A stretch of DNA of 64,000 nt from Polytrichum commune (GCA_950295325.1 OX485806.1:30876001-30940000), one strand, 5' to 3'. Counted from the stretch's first letter, positions 35,574 through 48,529 are shown. A program made the numbers and translations. Notes: generated by a model not told the origin, from the sequence alone.

Positions 35574-38500
35574 GAGCAAGGTAGATGGGTCTTAAATTAA
35601 TGGCCAAAGTGCTTAAGACATCTACAATAGTTTATTGTTGTGTATAATCTTTTGGTAAAAGAGTGCTAAAAAAAAGGAAAGGGAGGTGGACTTGCATTAG
35701 TACAAATCATGACTCTTTTGAACATGAAAAAAAAGCCATTTTAACACAAAAGAGCCATTTGGAAGTGAAAACATCAAAATGTCGTAGGGGGGGGGGGCTT
35801 AATGTCCACCGAAATCTAGTGTGTAAGCTTTAATGAGTAGCCAAAAATATAATGGAAAGTTCACAGACCTTGCACATGGCCTACAAAATACCAAGACGGC
35901 ATCATGGGCCACAAGAATGTGATTATAATGTACAAGATTAATAACACAAATTTAATGGTGACCCGTATGACAAAATGGCTCAATGACGATCCAAAATGAG
36001 TGTGGTCCGGACAACACAAATAACCGTTGTGTTCATTCCAAGTGTACAAAAGAGCCATGATCTCTACTAGTGTTGGTAGGCAACTGGGGATATAGAGACA
36101 ATGTATGTGCATTATGTGTTGCATTAAAAAATCTATGATGAAGCATCAACAAAAATCGGATTGAAAATAGGGCCCTCTTTGATTTACTTATGATAATCAA
36201 ATGAGGTGATTCTTTAAATGAATACCTAAAGACACCCCCACCCCCACCCCCACCCCCGCGCCAAATAAATAAAGATCATGTTGACTATTGAATCTAGACT
36301 GTGAAAACACAAAATAAAAGTGAAATTTGAATTTATGATGAAGAAAGTATTAAGACATATGTAAATAATAGGTCAACAAATGGTTATGGCGTGTATTTGG
36401 ATTTGCCAATCATCTCATACAAATCGTGTACCTAATATCCTAAAGAAGCGGGCTATAATAAAGAAAGCATTTGCTTTAGGCCCACTTACCTTATTGTGAC
36501 CCACTTTCCATCTATATAGAGTCCACGCTTGCCTTAGGGTGTCATGTTTGCTTTTACCCCCCCCCCCTTGGGGAAAGGGAGAGAAGGAAACTACACTAAG
36601 TACTCCTATTAGTGTGGGTGGAAAATTAGCATGGGCCACGCTAATTTTCTACTCAAGGTGGACTTATTGTGGGCTCAAGACCTTGGGTCTTCCCCTAAGT
36701 CGTCATGAAGACTTCCAACCAACACCTTACATGTAAAGTAGCACAAAAACAAACAATCACCCACATTAATTTTCTAGAAAATTGTTTTGGCCCATGCGAG
36801 TTTTTTACTATAAATTTAGAGTGGGTTGAAAATTAATGTGGCCCACATTAATTCTCGCTATGAGAGTTAGTGTGGTCTCTAGAAAATTAGTGTGGCCCAC
36901 TTAATTAAGATTAAACAAGTTGTCAATCTCTCATTAGCCCCTAAAGCCTAGGGAGGTTACCAAGGTGCACGTAAAAAACTATGTGAGGTCATTGTTAAGA
37001 TGGGTTGAATCAATAGAAGCTAAAAATTACTAAATGTTCAATATTTTTGGTATCATGGCAAGAAATGAAAAAATACCTCATAGAAATACCATAGGATGCC
37101 ATCAAAGTGGTCAATATGTAAGTATATGAATGAATTTAACACTCCGTTTTCTTTGGTGGGTATTACTATAGACTACGATTTGATTTGATGATGGAGGGTG
37201 GATTCAAGGGTCATGGTGCAGGTTGTGATGGAGCCGTTGGATTCCAAGCTTGGCTGAGAGTGACTCAATAAATTTCAACTTCATTTGCATGACTCTCTAC
37301 AGTTGACATGTGGCCGCGTCATCCATTTTGGAGGGAGGGAGGGAGAGGTAATACTAAATGAATAAGTGGCATCAATGGACAATGTAGTCTTCATAGGGCA
37401 CACCTTAATGTTATGTAAACATATATGGATTAACAACACTTCCCCTTCTAGTACCCATAAGCATATTTTTCTCCACTTATAAGAGGGGGGGGGGGGGGGA
37501 GCAAAATATTTGTAAGTTAAGCTTTCCCCTCCTCAAAATAAATACCCTCTAGTTGAAGAGGTGGCGGTGAAAGGGGGGGGGGGCTCAGTAAAACATGTTT
37601 CTCCAAGTTCCTTGCTCTCCTTACAACCATGAAACCGCTCATAGTTGAAGAGATAATATTGAAATAGTCCAAAAGTTCCTTTTGACACGAGTAGTAAAAC
37701 ATGCATAGTTTCATATGTTTGCAATGGAACGAAACATGATGTTGGCATTCTAAATATGTGTTATTTTCAACATGCTAAAAATCCACAAATATAATTTCCC
37801 AACTACTCTAAACCGACATCAAGTTTTTCGACACCACATGATGTGGTTCCACCATTACCAATAATGTTTTATTATTCTCTTCATGTTCTTCACTTATTTT
37901 CAAATCGGGGCCAAGGGTCTAATATAACATTTGGACATCTAAAGAGAAACTTCATACCGTCGTTCAATTGGTGTAACCTTGTTATATATGTGAGACTGGG
38001 ATTTGGTTTCAAATTATTCTTGAAACAATGCTCTTAGAATCCCATATATGTAGATCCAAAGTCTTGATCTTATGCATACTAGTCGGGAATGTCATGCCAA
38101 CCACCCACCTTCATGGCTCATAACATTCCCCATCATTGTTTGTATATTTACTTGCTAATTAGAATAGCAAAACATAATGCTACTACCCAACAAATCACAA
38201 ATTTAGTCAAAGCAAATGTCCACACTAGGCTACATACTCTCAAAAGTTGGCAACAAAAACATCCACCCCTCAGATAACACCATCCCACCCTGGTTAGTAT
38301 AATGCACATGCCAAGCAACAAGGTGTACATGCCTAGCATAATTACGCCCATACATACTATACACACCAAAGCAACACAAGAACGATCTAACATGTTCCTA
38401 TCATCCCCCAACCATTGAAATAATAAAATTCACATTCACACACAACATATTTACATACCAAGCCATCAAAACTAAACAAGATAAATACAATCCTCTTACA

Positions 38501-39830
38501 ACCGCAATTATATAACAAGGTTGGGCAGTGAACTCACTCAAAACCATTACTGCACATGTCTATAACCCTATCCACACACAAAGCATCTAAGCACTCAAAA
38601 ACTTGCATATACCTCCCAAACTCATAATAATAATATATTAAAAGAAACACAATGAAAACCATCCATCACATTGCCATAAAATACTAAACATACTTTGTCC
38701 TCGACAAAAGAAAAATTAGATAATAAACAATAACATGTTCAACTGCCCACGTAAGGGTCATGTGATAAAACTATTATACATCATAAGATTGAGCCCACCT
38801 ACTACAAAGATAGGCAACAAACCCTACATTTGAAGTAAGGGAACTCTTACACATAGTACAACCAATGGGCTCAAGTTCACATCCACATCCACCCTTCAAA
38901 CATTGTTTTTCATTTATTTCCTTGCTAATTTGAAATGGGGCACAATGGTGTGTCTTAGAATTGGTCATGATATATGGCTAGCATTTATTTGTATGCCCTC
39001 TTCTCTTAAGTAAGTGGCTTCACTTAGTTAGAGCATGCCCACCATAACACACAAACACCAACATACCAACTTAAATATTATACGTGTTTAGGGAGGTCAC
39101 CAACTTGGGCAAGATTGTTCAACATGAGTCAAAGTCCACCAATAGTTGGACATGCCCCCGTCTTTATGAGAACTTAACCAATATTATGTAGTAGCCACCT
39201 AATTTAATACATATGATACAATAATGCAAAATAATATCCACTATCAAATAAGTTCCTTGGAAGGTCGGGGAAGACACGTCACATAGGCCATTTATGGTGG
39301 AGGTTGGCTCCCATCATACACTCTAACCTTCCTAGTATCATGCATGTGGCAACTAAAGTGCACATGATACTAAGGAGGTTTGCAGTGCTAACATGAATGC
39401 GTAATAATAGAGAATTAGTGTAGCATGTGACATTATGGAATAAAATGAAAATGATGACAATGATGACATTATGATGCATTTGACCATGTGGTTTGAATTC
39501 TTAGGTGGATTATTTTGATGTCAAAACCTATGATATATGGGAGGGAAATGTGACAACAAGCAGGGAGATGTAAATTGAGCACATATGTTTCTTAGGGTTT
39601 CACGATATAAGAAAAGGAGTGACATTACAAAGATTGATGTTATGGAGGTTTAGGTACTTACAACAATACACATTTATGACGAGATGGCCAATGTTGGATG
39701 TTGCTTTTTGATATAACAAGTACCTAGATACTTGGGATAGCGTTGATAAGCCCTTGCCGTGTTTGGTGGGGATGCTCTTAATCTGGTTACCATCCTCCAT
39801 GCAACTTCGGATTTGAAGACCAATGATGTA
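35574..39830. other. AT-rich spacer with worn repeats and G/C homopolymers
   Basis: It begins with GGTAGATGGGTCTTAA (35580-35595), the same terminal motif as the foldback at 61913. It holds homopolymers G11 (35787-35797), C11 (36557-36567), G15 (37485-37499) and G11 (37573-37583), a (CCCCCA)n tract near 36234-36257, and the second copy of the repeat first seen at 16355-16540 (about 36360-36540). No recognisable coding region is present. Confidence 0.5.
36595..36905. repeat. cluster of short related palindromic segments
   Basis: Variants of GTGGGT(T/G)GAAAATTA, TGTGGCCCACATTAATT and its complement recur several times here in both orientations (about 36610-36655, 36760-36800, 36828-36865 and 36880-36900). 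Related segments lie at 40563-40690, including the palindrome GAATTCTCATAATGAGAATTC minus its last base (about 40608-40627), and weakly near 7190-7240. They are probably fragments of a short inverted-repeat element. Confidence 0.45.
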
Positions 39831-40192
39831 GGGTAAGTGCGCCATTGACCGAACGTGGCCCAAGGACTGCACAGCCACCGCACAATTTTCAATCCTAAGA
39901 ACTCTCGCGGGAACTTCGGGAACGTTGAGGGAATTTCGGAGAGAACGTGAATGTACATGTACCGCACACTGTGCGGTGAAGGGCTCGCTAAGCTCTTGAG
40001 ATCCACCTGTGTATGTTTGGATTCAATTTGTGATAGCTTTCACAAATCAAAATATCTTTCATTTTTATTTTTTTGTAAGAGAATCCTCACTTCACAATTA
40101 ACAATCCTTCAAAATTTGAAACAATTTAAGCTTGTAAATTTGTACTTACAAGGATTTGAAGATTGATCGTGCGGTCATTGGCGCACTTACCT
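39831..40192. mobile_element. Stowaway/Tc1-mariner-like MITE
   Basis: Terminal inverted repeats of ~22 bp begin GGGTAAGTGCGCCATTGACC on the left and, read in reverse, AGGTAAGTGCGCCAATGACC on the right. TA flanks each side (39829-39830 and 40193-40194), as expected for Tc1/mariner-type insertion. The element is 362 bp and non-coding, with a small CCGCACACTGTGCGG palindrome near 39961. The class rests on the two-base flank, which is weak evidence on its own. Confidence 0.7.
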
Positions 40193-40194
40193 TA

Positions 40195-42650
40195 GATCTT
40201 CGAGGTTTGGTAATGGAATTAGTTGCATTTGCTCCTAGCCCCACCAAATGGGTGTTGGGACTCGGGCGTTGAACAATTTTATGCTCCACGTGTGAGAAGA
40301 ACGTTTATGCTCCATGTGTTACCATATTAGGCACATCTACGTTACTTCAACACACTATTTATTGGCTCAAGGAGTAATTAGAAATAAAACACAAACACTA
40401 AGCTGAAGAATGTTATGCTCTCCGTGTGAAAAAAACACATTTTTGGGTGTCCATTCTTATGTTCACACACAACCATACAATAGTTAGATTAAAGATATCC
40501 ATTTAAGTCCAAATATCAAATTAGGCACATCTACCTTTCTTAAACACGCTTTGCATTAAATAGTCCTATTAATGTGGACCACATTGATTCTCTAAGGACC
40601 ACATGAATTCTCATAATGAGAATTCTTGTGAGCCACATTATTTTTCAACCCACACTAATTGTATTTTTTTTTCAAAAATTTAATGTGGACATTTTGTTTA
40701 TTTTGTGCTACTTTTGTCCTACAACTAACATTCAATTTTTTCATCGTCAGTCTTTAAGAAAAGTTAGAAGGTAGACTCCGGGTCTTGGACTCATATTAAA
40801 TCCACTATAAATCTAGTGTGGTCCACTAATTACATATTTCCATGCATATTTTTTACCCACACTAAAACAATAACACTATTTAATGTAATTATTGGCTCAT
40901 GATGTAAATAGAAAGAGGACATGAGCACTAAGGTGAATATGTTGTGAGCACATTTCACTGGGCCTACGTTCAAGAGCCATCTTTAAAACATTTCCACCAT
41001 CCCGACCAACATTATCCATACTTGCCATGTGGGATTATGTGTAGGTACTTCGTCCACAGAAGATGTTATGGTTGTGGTCCATAACTATTCATGTAAACCT
41101 AAAATGGGGCCCGTGACACTCTCAACTAATGAGAATTCAAGGATTTTCAAGAGCCATGCCCTAATGGCTCTCATGTAAACATGTCATATTAGGACTATAT
41201 AAGGTTGGTTCACATGGGGTCATGAGTCCCAAGTCCCACTCATGTAAGCAAATTCCAACATGGAGGCAAAGTCCCAACTTTTAATCCTCAAGAAACTATC
41301 AAAATAGGGAATTGTTAAGTCGACCATGTAGTTTGTTAAAATGACCACAAAGACGATTTGCACTCTCACATGACCTGCCATAAATATATTTTTCATCACA
41401 CACATGAAGAAGAACAAGGTATTGGCTTGTGGTAGAATTAAGAAACTTGACGAACTTTGCTAGCAAGTCAGAGCCTAGTCAAAACTTTACATATCAATTG
41501 TAGTCATATTGACTCTCTCTCTCTCTCTCTCTCTCAATACCATCCCATTAAAACATTTGATTATAGCCTCTTACATTAATATACCTAACAATTGTCTTCT
41601 TTATAAATAAGATAATTATGTACTCATGAGATCCTAAATATACATACATGGAAAGTGGTCATACTTACCATGACGGAAATGCAACAAGGACATAGATGAG
41701 TGGAGCAAAATAACCATAGTTACAAATGTAACCCACGTCTCTAACCCATGATAAAAATAGAGTTTTGAAGAAAACTTACCATAGGTAAGAACTCCAATAT
41801 AAACCCCTAACCCTAAAAGGAGCCTCATTTTTTACCATTCACGCAAGTGTGAGGTGAGGTTAGCTTTGTGCATACTCACTAGAGTAGTAGATACGTGGTA
41901 AAAGTGAGAGAAATTAGGGCTAATCACCAAGAGGAGTGTTCTACTTGGAGTCACCCAATCATGGCCAAGGAACATGTTTAAACACCCGTACGTCATTCTG
42001 CAAAGTGTGTTGTAATTTGGAACACTACAATGCATTTTATGTAGTTTAAATGTGTGCGACATGGAGAACAAATGGGTCTTGTTGTTATTTACCTTGTGTA
42101 CGTAACCAATCCTCAAATGTTTGTTGGTTGGTTGCATGGGCACATGCGAGGCAAACCCTTCACACTTTCAATACAATGATGCATTGTGACTATGACATTT
42201 TATGCATATCTATTGGTTGAAGTTAATAGGATTATTTCCCTTGTAAGTACTCCATACATGTGGTGGATTAGCTATATGTGCTTTGAGGTGAAACATGAAG
42301 ATAGGTGATTAAACTTCCAAGGTATGGTACAGTCATAATCAAACTTTTGTTGTTGGATACCATTTGATACAAATACCCTAAGTAAGGTACATATTATTGC
42401 AAAGCAAAATAAGTGTTATGATGCAATGTGCCTATATTGCACAACACATACAATTAGGCATAATTGCAAACAACTCTATTATGCAAACTATTATTATGTC
42501 AACAAATAGGAAGATACACAAGAGATAGAAAGAGTCTTGTGGAAATTCCCACCCACCCTTCTATTGCAATGAGGAAGATATTAAAGGATTTGGCCTTTGA
42601 AAAGAGGAAGTTTTGAAAAGTCATCTCTCTCTCTCTCCTCTCTCTCTCTA
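40195..42650. other. AT-rich spacer with worn repeats
   Basis: A segment near 40370-40410 (TTATTGGCTCA...GTAATTAGAAAT...ACACTAAG) recurs near 40885-40950 and 43305-43360, each with GAGCACTAA- or AACACTAAG-type endings. Also present are a (CT)n tract at 41513-41536, another at 42627-42650, and a partial family B element at 41309. No gene is seen. Confidence 0.45.
41309..41455. mobile_element. MITE-like family B, copy 2 (left part)
   Basis: It begins GAATTGTTAAGTCGACCATG and continues AGTTTGTTAAAATGACCACA, CATGACC, TTTTTCATC and AGAACAAGGTAT, matching the copy at 42652-42800 in order. The right inverted arm was not found. A (CT)n tract follows at 41513, so this copy is probably truncated. Confidence 0.55.
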
Positions 42651-42651
42651 G

Positions 42652-42882
42652 GAGATTATTAAATCGACCACACAGTTTGTTAAAACGACCATAAATACAC
42701 GCCGCGCGGTCACATGCCTTGTCAAAATTTGATTTTTCATCGCGAATTAAAGAAGAGCAAGGTATAAGCTATGTGTTAGAACTAATAAACTTGGCCAACT
42801 AAATGAATTAAACAACTTGACCAACGCTCATGTATGCATTTATGCAGCCGCTTTAACAATTGTGTGGTCAATTGAACAATCC
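42652..42882. mobile_element. MITE-like family B, copy 3
   Basis: The left arm begins GGAGATTATTAAATCGACCA and continues CACAGTTTGTTAAAACGACC. The right arm, in reverse, begins GGATTGTTCAATTGACCACA and continues CAATTGTTAAAGC. At ~231 bp it contains the internal sequence shared with the 41309 copy, whereas the 7536 copy lacks most of it. It lies directly after a (CT)n tract. Confidence 0.6.
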
Positions 42883-42936
42883 CCTTAAAATATAATCATC
42901 AAAATCAAATCTCGATTCTTTTATGCAAACGTTTTT

Positions 42937-43002
42937 GCGGGGCTTGTGTCTAGAGTTGGGTCTAGCTTTTTGCTTGACCCAACTCTCGACACAAGTCCCC
43001 AA
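42937..43002. repeat. hairpin with ~25-bp arms
   Basis: GGGGCTTGTGTCTAGAGTTG plus GGTC on the left pairs with GACCCAACTCTCGACACAAG plus TCCCC on the right, with two mismatches and a 13-base loop (TAGCTTTTTGCTT). It begins a GC-richer stretch that runs to about 43300. It may be the end of an unrecognised element or a small foldback. Confidence 0.7.
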
Positions 43003-43540
43003 GCCTCACCTTCCACAAGTGTTTCCACACAGACATCCATGTCACACTTGGGACTTAGGACTCGGGATGCGTGCGGAGTGGTAAGTCCCAACTTCCACGC
43101 CTTTAGCGGTTGAGATTGCACGGATTGATCTCAAGTGACGCGGGGTACCTAGGACTTACGACTTGGGACGGCTGGGACAAACCAACCCGTACACTAGTTC
43201 CTCGGAGGCAAGGGTTTAGACATCGAACAGGAAAGGAAACGAGTGTATGAGTCGGTTCGCACGAATCAACTTGGGACCCCGTGTAAAGCAACCCTTAGTG
43301 TACTTACTAATAGCGCGGGGAGTAGAATAGGAAGAGAACATGAGCACTAATGTGAATAATGTTGGGAACTAAGAAAAGAAACACACTATTATAATAACCA
43401 AGGTGGGGGAGGAAGAAAGCTCCACTCCCTCCCTCACCCACCCACCCACCCACTTTCCTTGCATTTGTTGGATCTCCTTCCACATGCGCCACAGGAGCCC
43501 CATAGCTGCCAACCTCTCCGTGGCCTGCGGCGAGTATTTT
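43003..43540. other. spacer upstream of the DUF3511 gene
   Basis: 43003-43300 is GC-richer, with recurrent (A/G)GGACTTA(G/C)GACT(C/T)GGGA-type words. 43305-43360 carries a copy of the short repeat seen near 40885. 43400-43455 is C-rich with a (CCCA)n tract. The start of the DUF3511 transcript could lie anywhere after about 43450. Confidence 0.4.
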
Positions 43541-43711
43541 AGAAAAGGAAAGTGGCCCTAAACCCGGGAACTCGCGATGGACGCCGATGTGGTCACTTTA
43601 TCAAAGCCCCTTCTTCCCCTTCATTATTAACTTATCCCCAAGAACGTCGAACAGAATACTCTCTTCTCTTCTCCTCTCCTCGTGCCTTCCCGATCTACCA
43701 CACCCCATCTG

Positions 43712-43755
43712 CATCGCCATCGCCATCGCCATCGCCATCGCCATCGCCATCGCCA
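43712..43755. repeat. (CATCGC)n hexanucleotide repeat in the DUF3511 leader
   Basis: About seven CATCGC units in a row. All frames stay open across it, producing artificial His-Arg, Ile-Ala and (minus strand) Asp-Gly frames. These are not called as genes. Its position in the probable 5' leader makes it a candidate length-polymorphic regulatory tract. Confidence 0.85.
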
Positions 43756-44148
43756 CCATCCCATCGTTCATTCACTGCGACCACTTTCCCCCTTTTGTTA
43801 TTCAATCCCCCTTGCTCCCGGGCCTTGTCATCACACCAAGCCCGCTGCTTTCTTTCCCTGTTTGCTCGTGTGCTTGCTTGGAGGGATTGGCCGCGGCTTG
43901 GGAAGGCTGTCGCCGGTGGTCGGGAGGTTAGCTCTCCTTGTGATGTTTGTGGGTGCTGCTGTGGTTGGATCAGAGGCGGAACCCTAATGGCGCGGGAACG
44001 CGATTCGGCATAGCGGAGCGTCTTGGTGTTCGCTAGCGAGCGAGCGAGCCCTGGGGTGGCATTAGTTTCTGGGGAAGGAAGGCTATGTAGGCCGCGAAAA
44101 GAAAGGGGAGGGAGGGAGCTCGCTGTCTGATTAGTCGGACACTCGCGG

Positions 44149-44515
44149 GTGAGTGTTGTGCTGGAGCTTGTGGTTTCTTTTCGTTTTCTGTTTGGGCTCG
44201 TTCTTTCGGACCTCTGTACCAACTTCTGGGTGAGGGATTTTTTGTGGGCAGGGGTGGTGTGGATTGGTTGCTTGCATGTGTGGTTTAGTGAGTGAGGGAG
44301 CTTAATCTTGGTTCAATCACCTGCTCTTCTTCTGTCTTGGATTTATTGAGGTTTTGTGCATGTTGCGCTGGGGGTCGTTGTGAGATGTGAGGGTAGGCGA
44401 GTGGGAGATTTACGTGGTGACGTGGATCTGTATGGTGTTTTGAGTATTGAGGTGGGGTTCGTGGCATCTCACGCGGTTTTGTTTTCCATCGGTGTTTTTT
44501 CTTTAATTTATTTAG
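44149..44515 (+). other. candidate 5' UTR intron of the DUF3511 gene
   Basis: A strong donor (CGCGG followed by GTGAGTG, GT at 44149-44150) and a strong acceptor (TTTTTTCTTTAATTTATTTAG, shown without its last G, AG at 44514-44515) flank 367 bases that are T/G-rich, as plant introns are. The acceptor is 53 bases before the start codon. Transcript data are lacking, so this is a prediction from splice-site quality. Confidence 0.55.
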
Positions 44516-44568
44516 CTCGTCGAGAGGGAAGCCGTGAGGAGGCGGACGGACGGAGCTGAGTTGCTAAG

Positions 44569-44808
44569 ATGGCACTGGAGCGTCGGAACGATTTCGTCGG
44601 CAGCAACGCAGACCTCTCGAATAATTCTAAAATCCGGAAGAGCAAGACGAGTCGGTCTTGGCTCCACTCAGATCCTGAAGTGAAGCGCAAGAAGCGGGTG
44701 GCAACCTACAAGGTGTTCAGCATGGAGGGGAAGTTCAAGCAATCTGTTAGAACCAGCTGTCGATGGCTTAAAGCTAAATACATTGAAGTTCGCTACGGCT
44801 GGTGGTAA
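44569..44808 (+). CDS. DUF3511 domain protein, 79 residues, intact single coding exon
   Basis: The start codon has a favourable plant context (AAG ATG G). The DUF3511 core covers about residues 29-79. It includes SRSWLHSDPEVKRKKRVATY (residues 29-48), then KVFSMEGKFKQSVRTSCRWL (49-68), and ends with the family's typical RYGWW at the extreme C-terminus. DUF3511 proteins are small, basic, land-plant-specific proteins of unknown biochemical role, usually 70-130 residues, so this one is complete though short. The N-terminal part (1-28) is polar and lacks a signal peptide or membrane segment. The whole frame is one exon, with the only likely intron in the 5' leader. The leader is GC-rich and carries a hexanucleotide repeat. 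The family call is firm; the function is unknown. Confidence 0.92.
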   Translation: MALERRNDFVGSNADLSNNSKIRKSKTSRSWLHSDPEVKRKKRVATYKVFSMEGKFKQSVRTSCRWLKAKYIEVRYGWW

Positions 44809-46230
44809 CGTGTGACCACAAGAGCGCTAGAGCGATTTGAAACAAATCTCGTCATCATCGTGAATAACGTACAACAGCTGAGTGGCACAAGAGGCTACTG
44901 CTGTTGTCAAAGGCTGTTTTGAGGTAAAATGTGGAACGGCTCCTCTGTCATACCTCGAACTGGGGTATTCAGGAAAGCGCTATGTCTCTACATGTACACA
45001 CATCTGATTTGTCTTGGGTCACTTCAACCTCCAATTTGGCTCCCAGAATTTGATGCAGGAATAGCCCAGATGGAGATTATTGTGAATAGAGTGGAAACCT
45101 AGGCCAGTTACTCGAGGGGGATACATGGTTTCTAATTTGACCTAATAGTGTCGATTTTCAATCATAGTTCGCTCATGTTTAAACTCGTCAAAATAAGCGT
45201 CCTACTACAGTCTTAGTGTAAGGATTAATTTAGGAAGCAGTTAACATGCTATGTGGGCAGAAGCACTTGTATCCGCTACTATAAATCGTATTTTGGAATC
45301 TTTTGAGGGGGAGATTTTCATTGGGTTTGTTGATATGGACGAAATGAGCAGGCTTTGTAGATCAGTGTATGGATAGTTGTAGGTAGAGATCATAGCCAAA
45401 GCATAGCTGCATGTGACATTATACTCATCATTGGAACTCATGTGGATCCATGTGCGGGAAGATGAATCAATGTGACCATGGAAAGATTGGAACACAGTAC
45501 TTTGTCGACGCAAGGGTTTGCTAGTGCTGATGGCATATCACAGGAAGGAAGCTGAGAAGCTGCGTTGCTTTCATTTTCTGACTGTTAATTTGACTTTATT
45601 CTCTAGCAACTAGGGTTATTTCTCTCAGATGAGATAATTCCGAATACAAATTCGCTGCCACACCCTACATCTGGTACAGGTATTCCGAAGAAGTTGGAAC
45701 TTTCGCACCCCAGATGCAGGTGATGTACTTAGTAATATAGTTCTGTAATTGAATGTTGATGGTCGTGTCAAATTTTGACACAACCTAGAAGTTTGCACCA
45801 CGTGGTGTCAGCCATGTCTACAACACTGTTGATTTAGAATATTGATGAAAGTATTTGTTACATGGGAGTATTGACATGGTGAATGTAAAGATTTGTTACT
45901 CCAGAATAAACGTTAGAATCTTTTGTTTCTATGTAAATGAAGGCTACCAAGTAAGGAGTTTGCAAATATTGTAATTTAGATTGCTAATTCAGTTGTGGAT
46001 TGTGAACATTAATACTGGTTTGGAAATATATTTTCATAAACTTCGTTGATTTTTTAATGATTTGTTCACACTGGCTGAATGTATATATATGTAAATGTAA
46101 CATACCAGTATTTTGTCTTTAAAACTTAGTGTTCACTGCAATTCCATTTTGTGCAAGTATGAAGGAAGGCTCTGCAGTGTTTCAAGTATTGGAGAAATCT
46201 ATTGTTCTATTTGTAGAATAAATATTTTTG
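44809..46230 (+). other. 3' UTR and flank of the DUF3511 gene
   Basis: Non-repetitive sequence follows the stop codon. AATAAA signals occur at 45905-45910 and 46217-46222, either of which could direct polyadenylation. The open frame on the minus strand at 45241-45513 is unrecognised and not called. If the later signal is used, the 3' UTR would be unusually long (about 1.4 kb) for an 79-codon gene, so the first is preferred. Confidence 0.45.
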
Positions 46231-48529
46231 ACGAATCCTAACCTCTGACACGAAATGGGGCTTTTGTGCCTGCATGGCTTGCAGCAGAGCAGGAACTTTC
46301 ATTTAAAATAACATGCATGCACATGTTTTATGCTAAGATATCCAAGTGGCACTGCTTAGATAATGTAAAGTTTCAAACGATGGAGTCTTCATATAGTTTT
46401 TGATATTTTTTAATTCTTGCTTCAACCTCAAACTTGAAGGAGATGGGAATTTCCATTTCCTGAAAAGTTAAATACAACAGGGAGTTGGACCAAACCTAGA
46501 GTGCGGTGCGTAGTATGATCTAACCTGCAGAGGATATCAAAAGGAAATCAACCAACGTACCTAAAGCACCAAGAATCTCTAACTTGGGCAAAGGATATTA
46601 AAACCGTTACGAAACCTAAAACTTTTGGTGAACTAATTTCATATTAGATTTTTCCTGTCGGATTCATCTTCCTCCTACGAAACATGCAACCTTCTTGAAA
46701 GTTGGGTGAAACTTTTGGGACCTTCACTTTCCACCTGTCAAACTTTGAGAGAATCTGAGGATCTAAAATACCATATATGCATGAGATTGTCATTCTAAAT
46801 CTTGGATCAGCCTATCCAAGGGTAGCTTGATATACTCATTCTAATAGGACAAGCTAGAAAGCCAGTCTATAATAACACATCAACACTCTTTGTGTATGGT
46901 AATTTAAGCATGAGCGAAACTTGTGTGACTTGTTTTTAATTCTCAGGAACTCAAGGTTTGGAACTAAACTTATGATAGTGGTCCAATGAACAACGATTTT
47001 ACAACAAAGTATGGATGTAAGCTTCTCTCAAACAAGTTCCAAGTATTCAAACATGTGAAATTATCCAAACACTACACTGATGCAAATCCAATTTTGCAAT
47101 TGATGGGCCCTCAAGGTTTGTGTAAAGTGAAGTGGACCGTGTTGAGGTACCACAACATATTTCTTGTGTTGGCAACCCCACCATGGCAATAAAAAATCTC
47201 TAGAATCCAATGGCAAGTCAATTGCTTACAGTGGTCACCTCTTTTTGATGGGCCTAATGCAATATCCAGTAGACTATAGCATGTGTTGCATGTACTATAC
47301 AATGCTTATTTCATAAAGTGACCATTACATTGCGATCATTAGGATCAACACAACATCTCTAAAAAAGAAGAAACTATTATGTGGGGCTAGTAGATCCCAT
47401 GACATAATTCTTGAACCTTGTGATGCGATTTTGCAATACGAGATTGAATCTAGACCATTTATGAGGAGTGAACAATGTTATGAATGTTTTGATACAAATG
47501 ATATCTACCTACTCAATGTGAATGGAGGGTAGAGGAAGGATACTTATTTGTTAGCCAAGTGGTTGGTGAAAGAACATGTGCAAGTTCTTCATCAATTATC
47601 ACAACGACATGGAATATTCTTAACACAAGTCAACTTCGAAGGGTTTTGTGTGCTTTATTAACAGTCTTAATTAAACAAAGGACAGTCTTTAATCTCCCTT
47701 GGGCCTTGGGCCTCCTAATTTTATGTAAGATTCTTCAAGTGAATGCGAACTAGAAGAATCTGGAACCTCCCGGTCAATATCCCTAAGTTCTTCAAAGCTT
47801 GTTAATATTTTTGGGGAATGCACTATCGGTCGTGTTTTGAGAGAGTCGAGATTTTTCTTAACATATATGCATGTTACTATTCAGAGTCACACAGGGCTAT
47901 GACTATTTAATGAGAAGGTAATATTTTACTAAACAAAGTCATTCATGCTCTGTAATGTCCGAACAATCTACTGAATTTTCATTAGTAGAATTTGGACTCT
48001 TGGATAAGACGTTATTGCATGCGTAATTTCAAATAGAAACACACACTAAATGGGGATAATCAATGTACTTCTCTATAATGTTTGGGATTGTATTACACGC
48101 TTTCCAACTATGTTTTTAGAGTACATATTTTCTAATTTTATTGGACAATTCCATGGTCTTGGACCCATGTTATTGCCACCCATACTGGACAATGAGAGCA
48201 ACTCCATGATCATTAATGCCATGTTGGATTTCTACCCACACTATTAAGACTATTTGGTGTAGATATCTTTCCCAACGTACATCGATTCGGACCAAGTGGC
48301 CAAGTTTCACACTTGCCCAACATCACATGGAGGTCCATTGAAGTTTGTATCAACCATAAGTTGGGCTAAAAAGTCAAGATTCCATAATATGACATGGAAC
48401 ACAATAAGAGCAAATCGTTGCATATGAGCGCATCTCTCATCCACCCATGTTAAAAAATCCACCCTCGTTAGATTTATGATACTCAATTCACTATTCTCTT
48501 CCATCAAACATGTTTGAGCTCTATGAATA
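46231..48529. other. spacer with possible degraded coding remnants
   Basis: AT-rich. Open frames at 46986-47192 (ending NIFLVLATPPWQ) and 47559-47753 look slightly protein-like and might belong to one decayed transposon gene on the + strand, but frames break constantly and I could not name it. No inverted or direct terminal repeats were seen. Confidence 0.35.

Noticed and set aside
43552-44222. Long overlapping open frames on both strands across the (CATCGC)n tract
   Set aside because: A hexanucleotide repeat keeps frames open artificially, and the products are His-Arg, Ile-Ala or Asp-Gly runs upstream of the clear DUF3511 coding exon.
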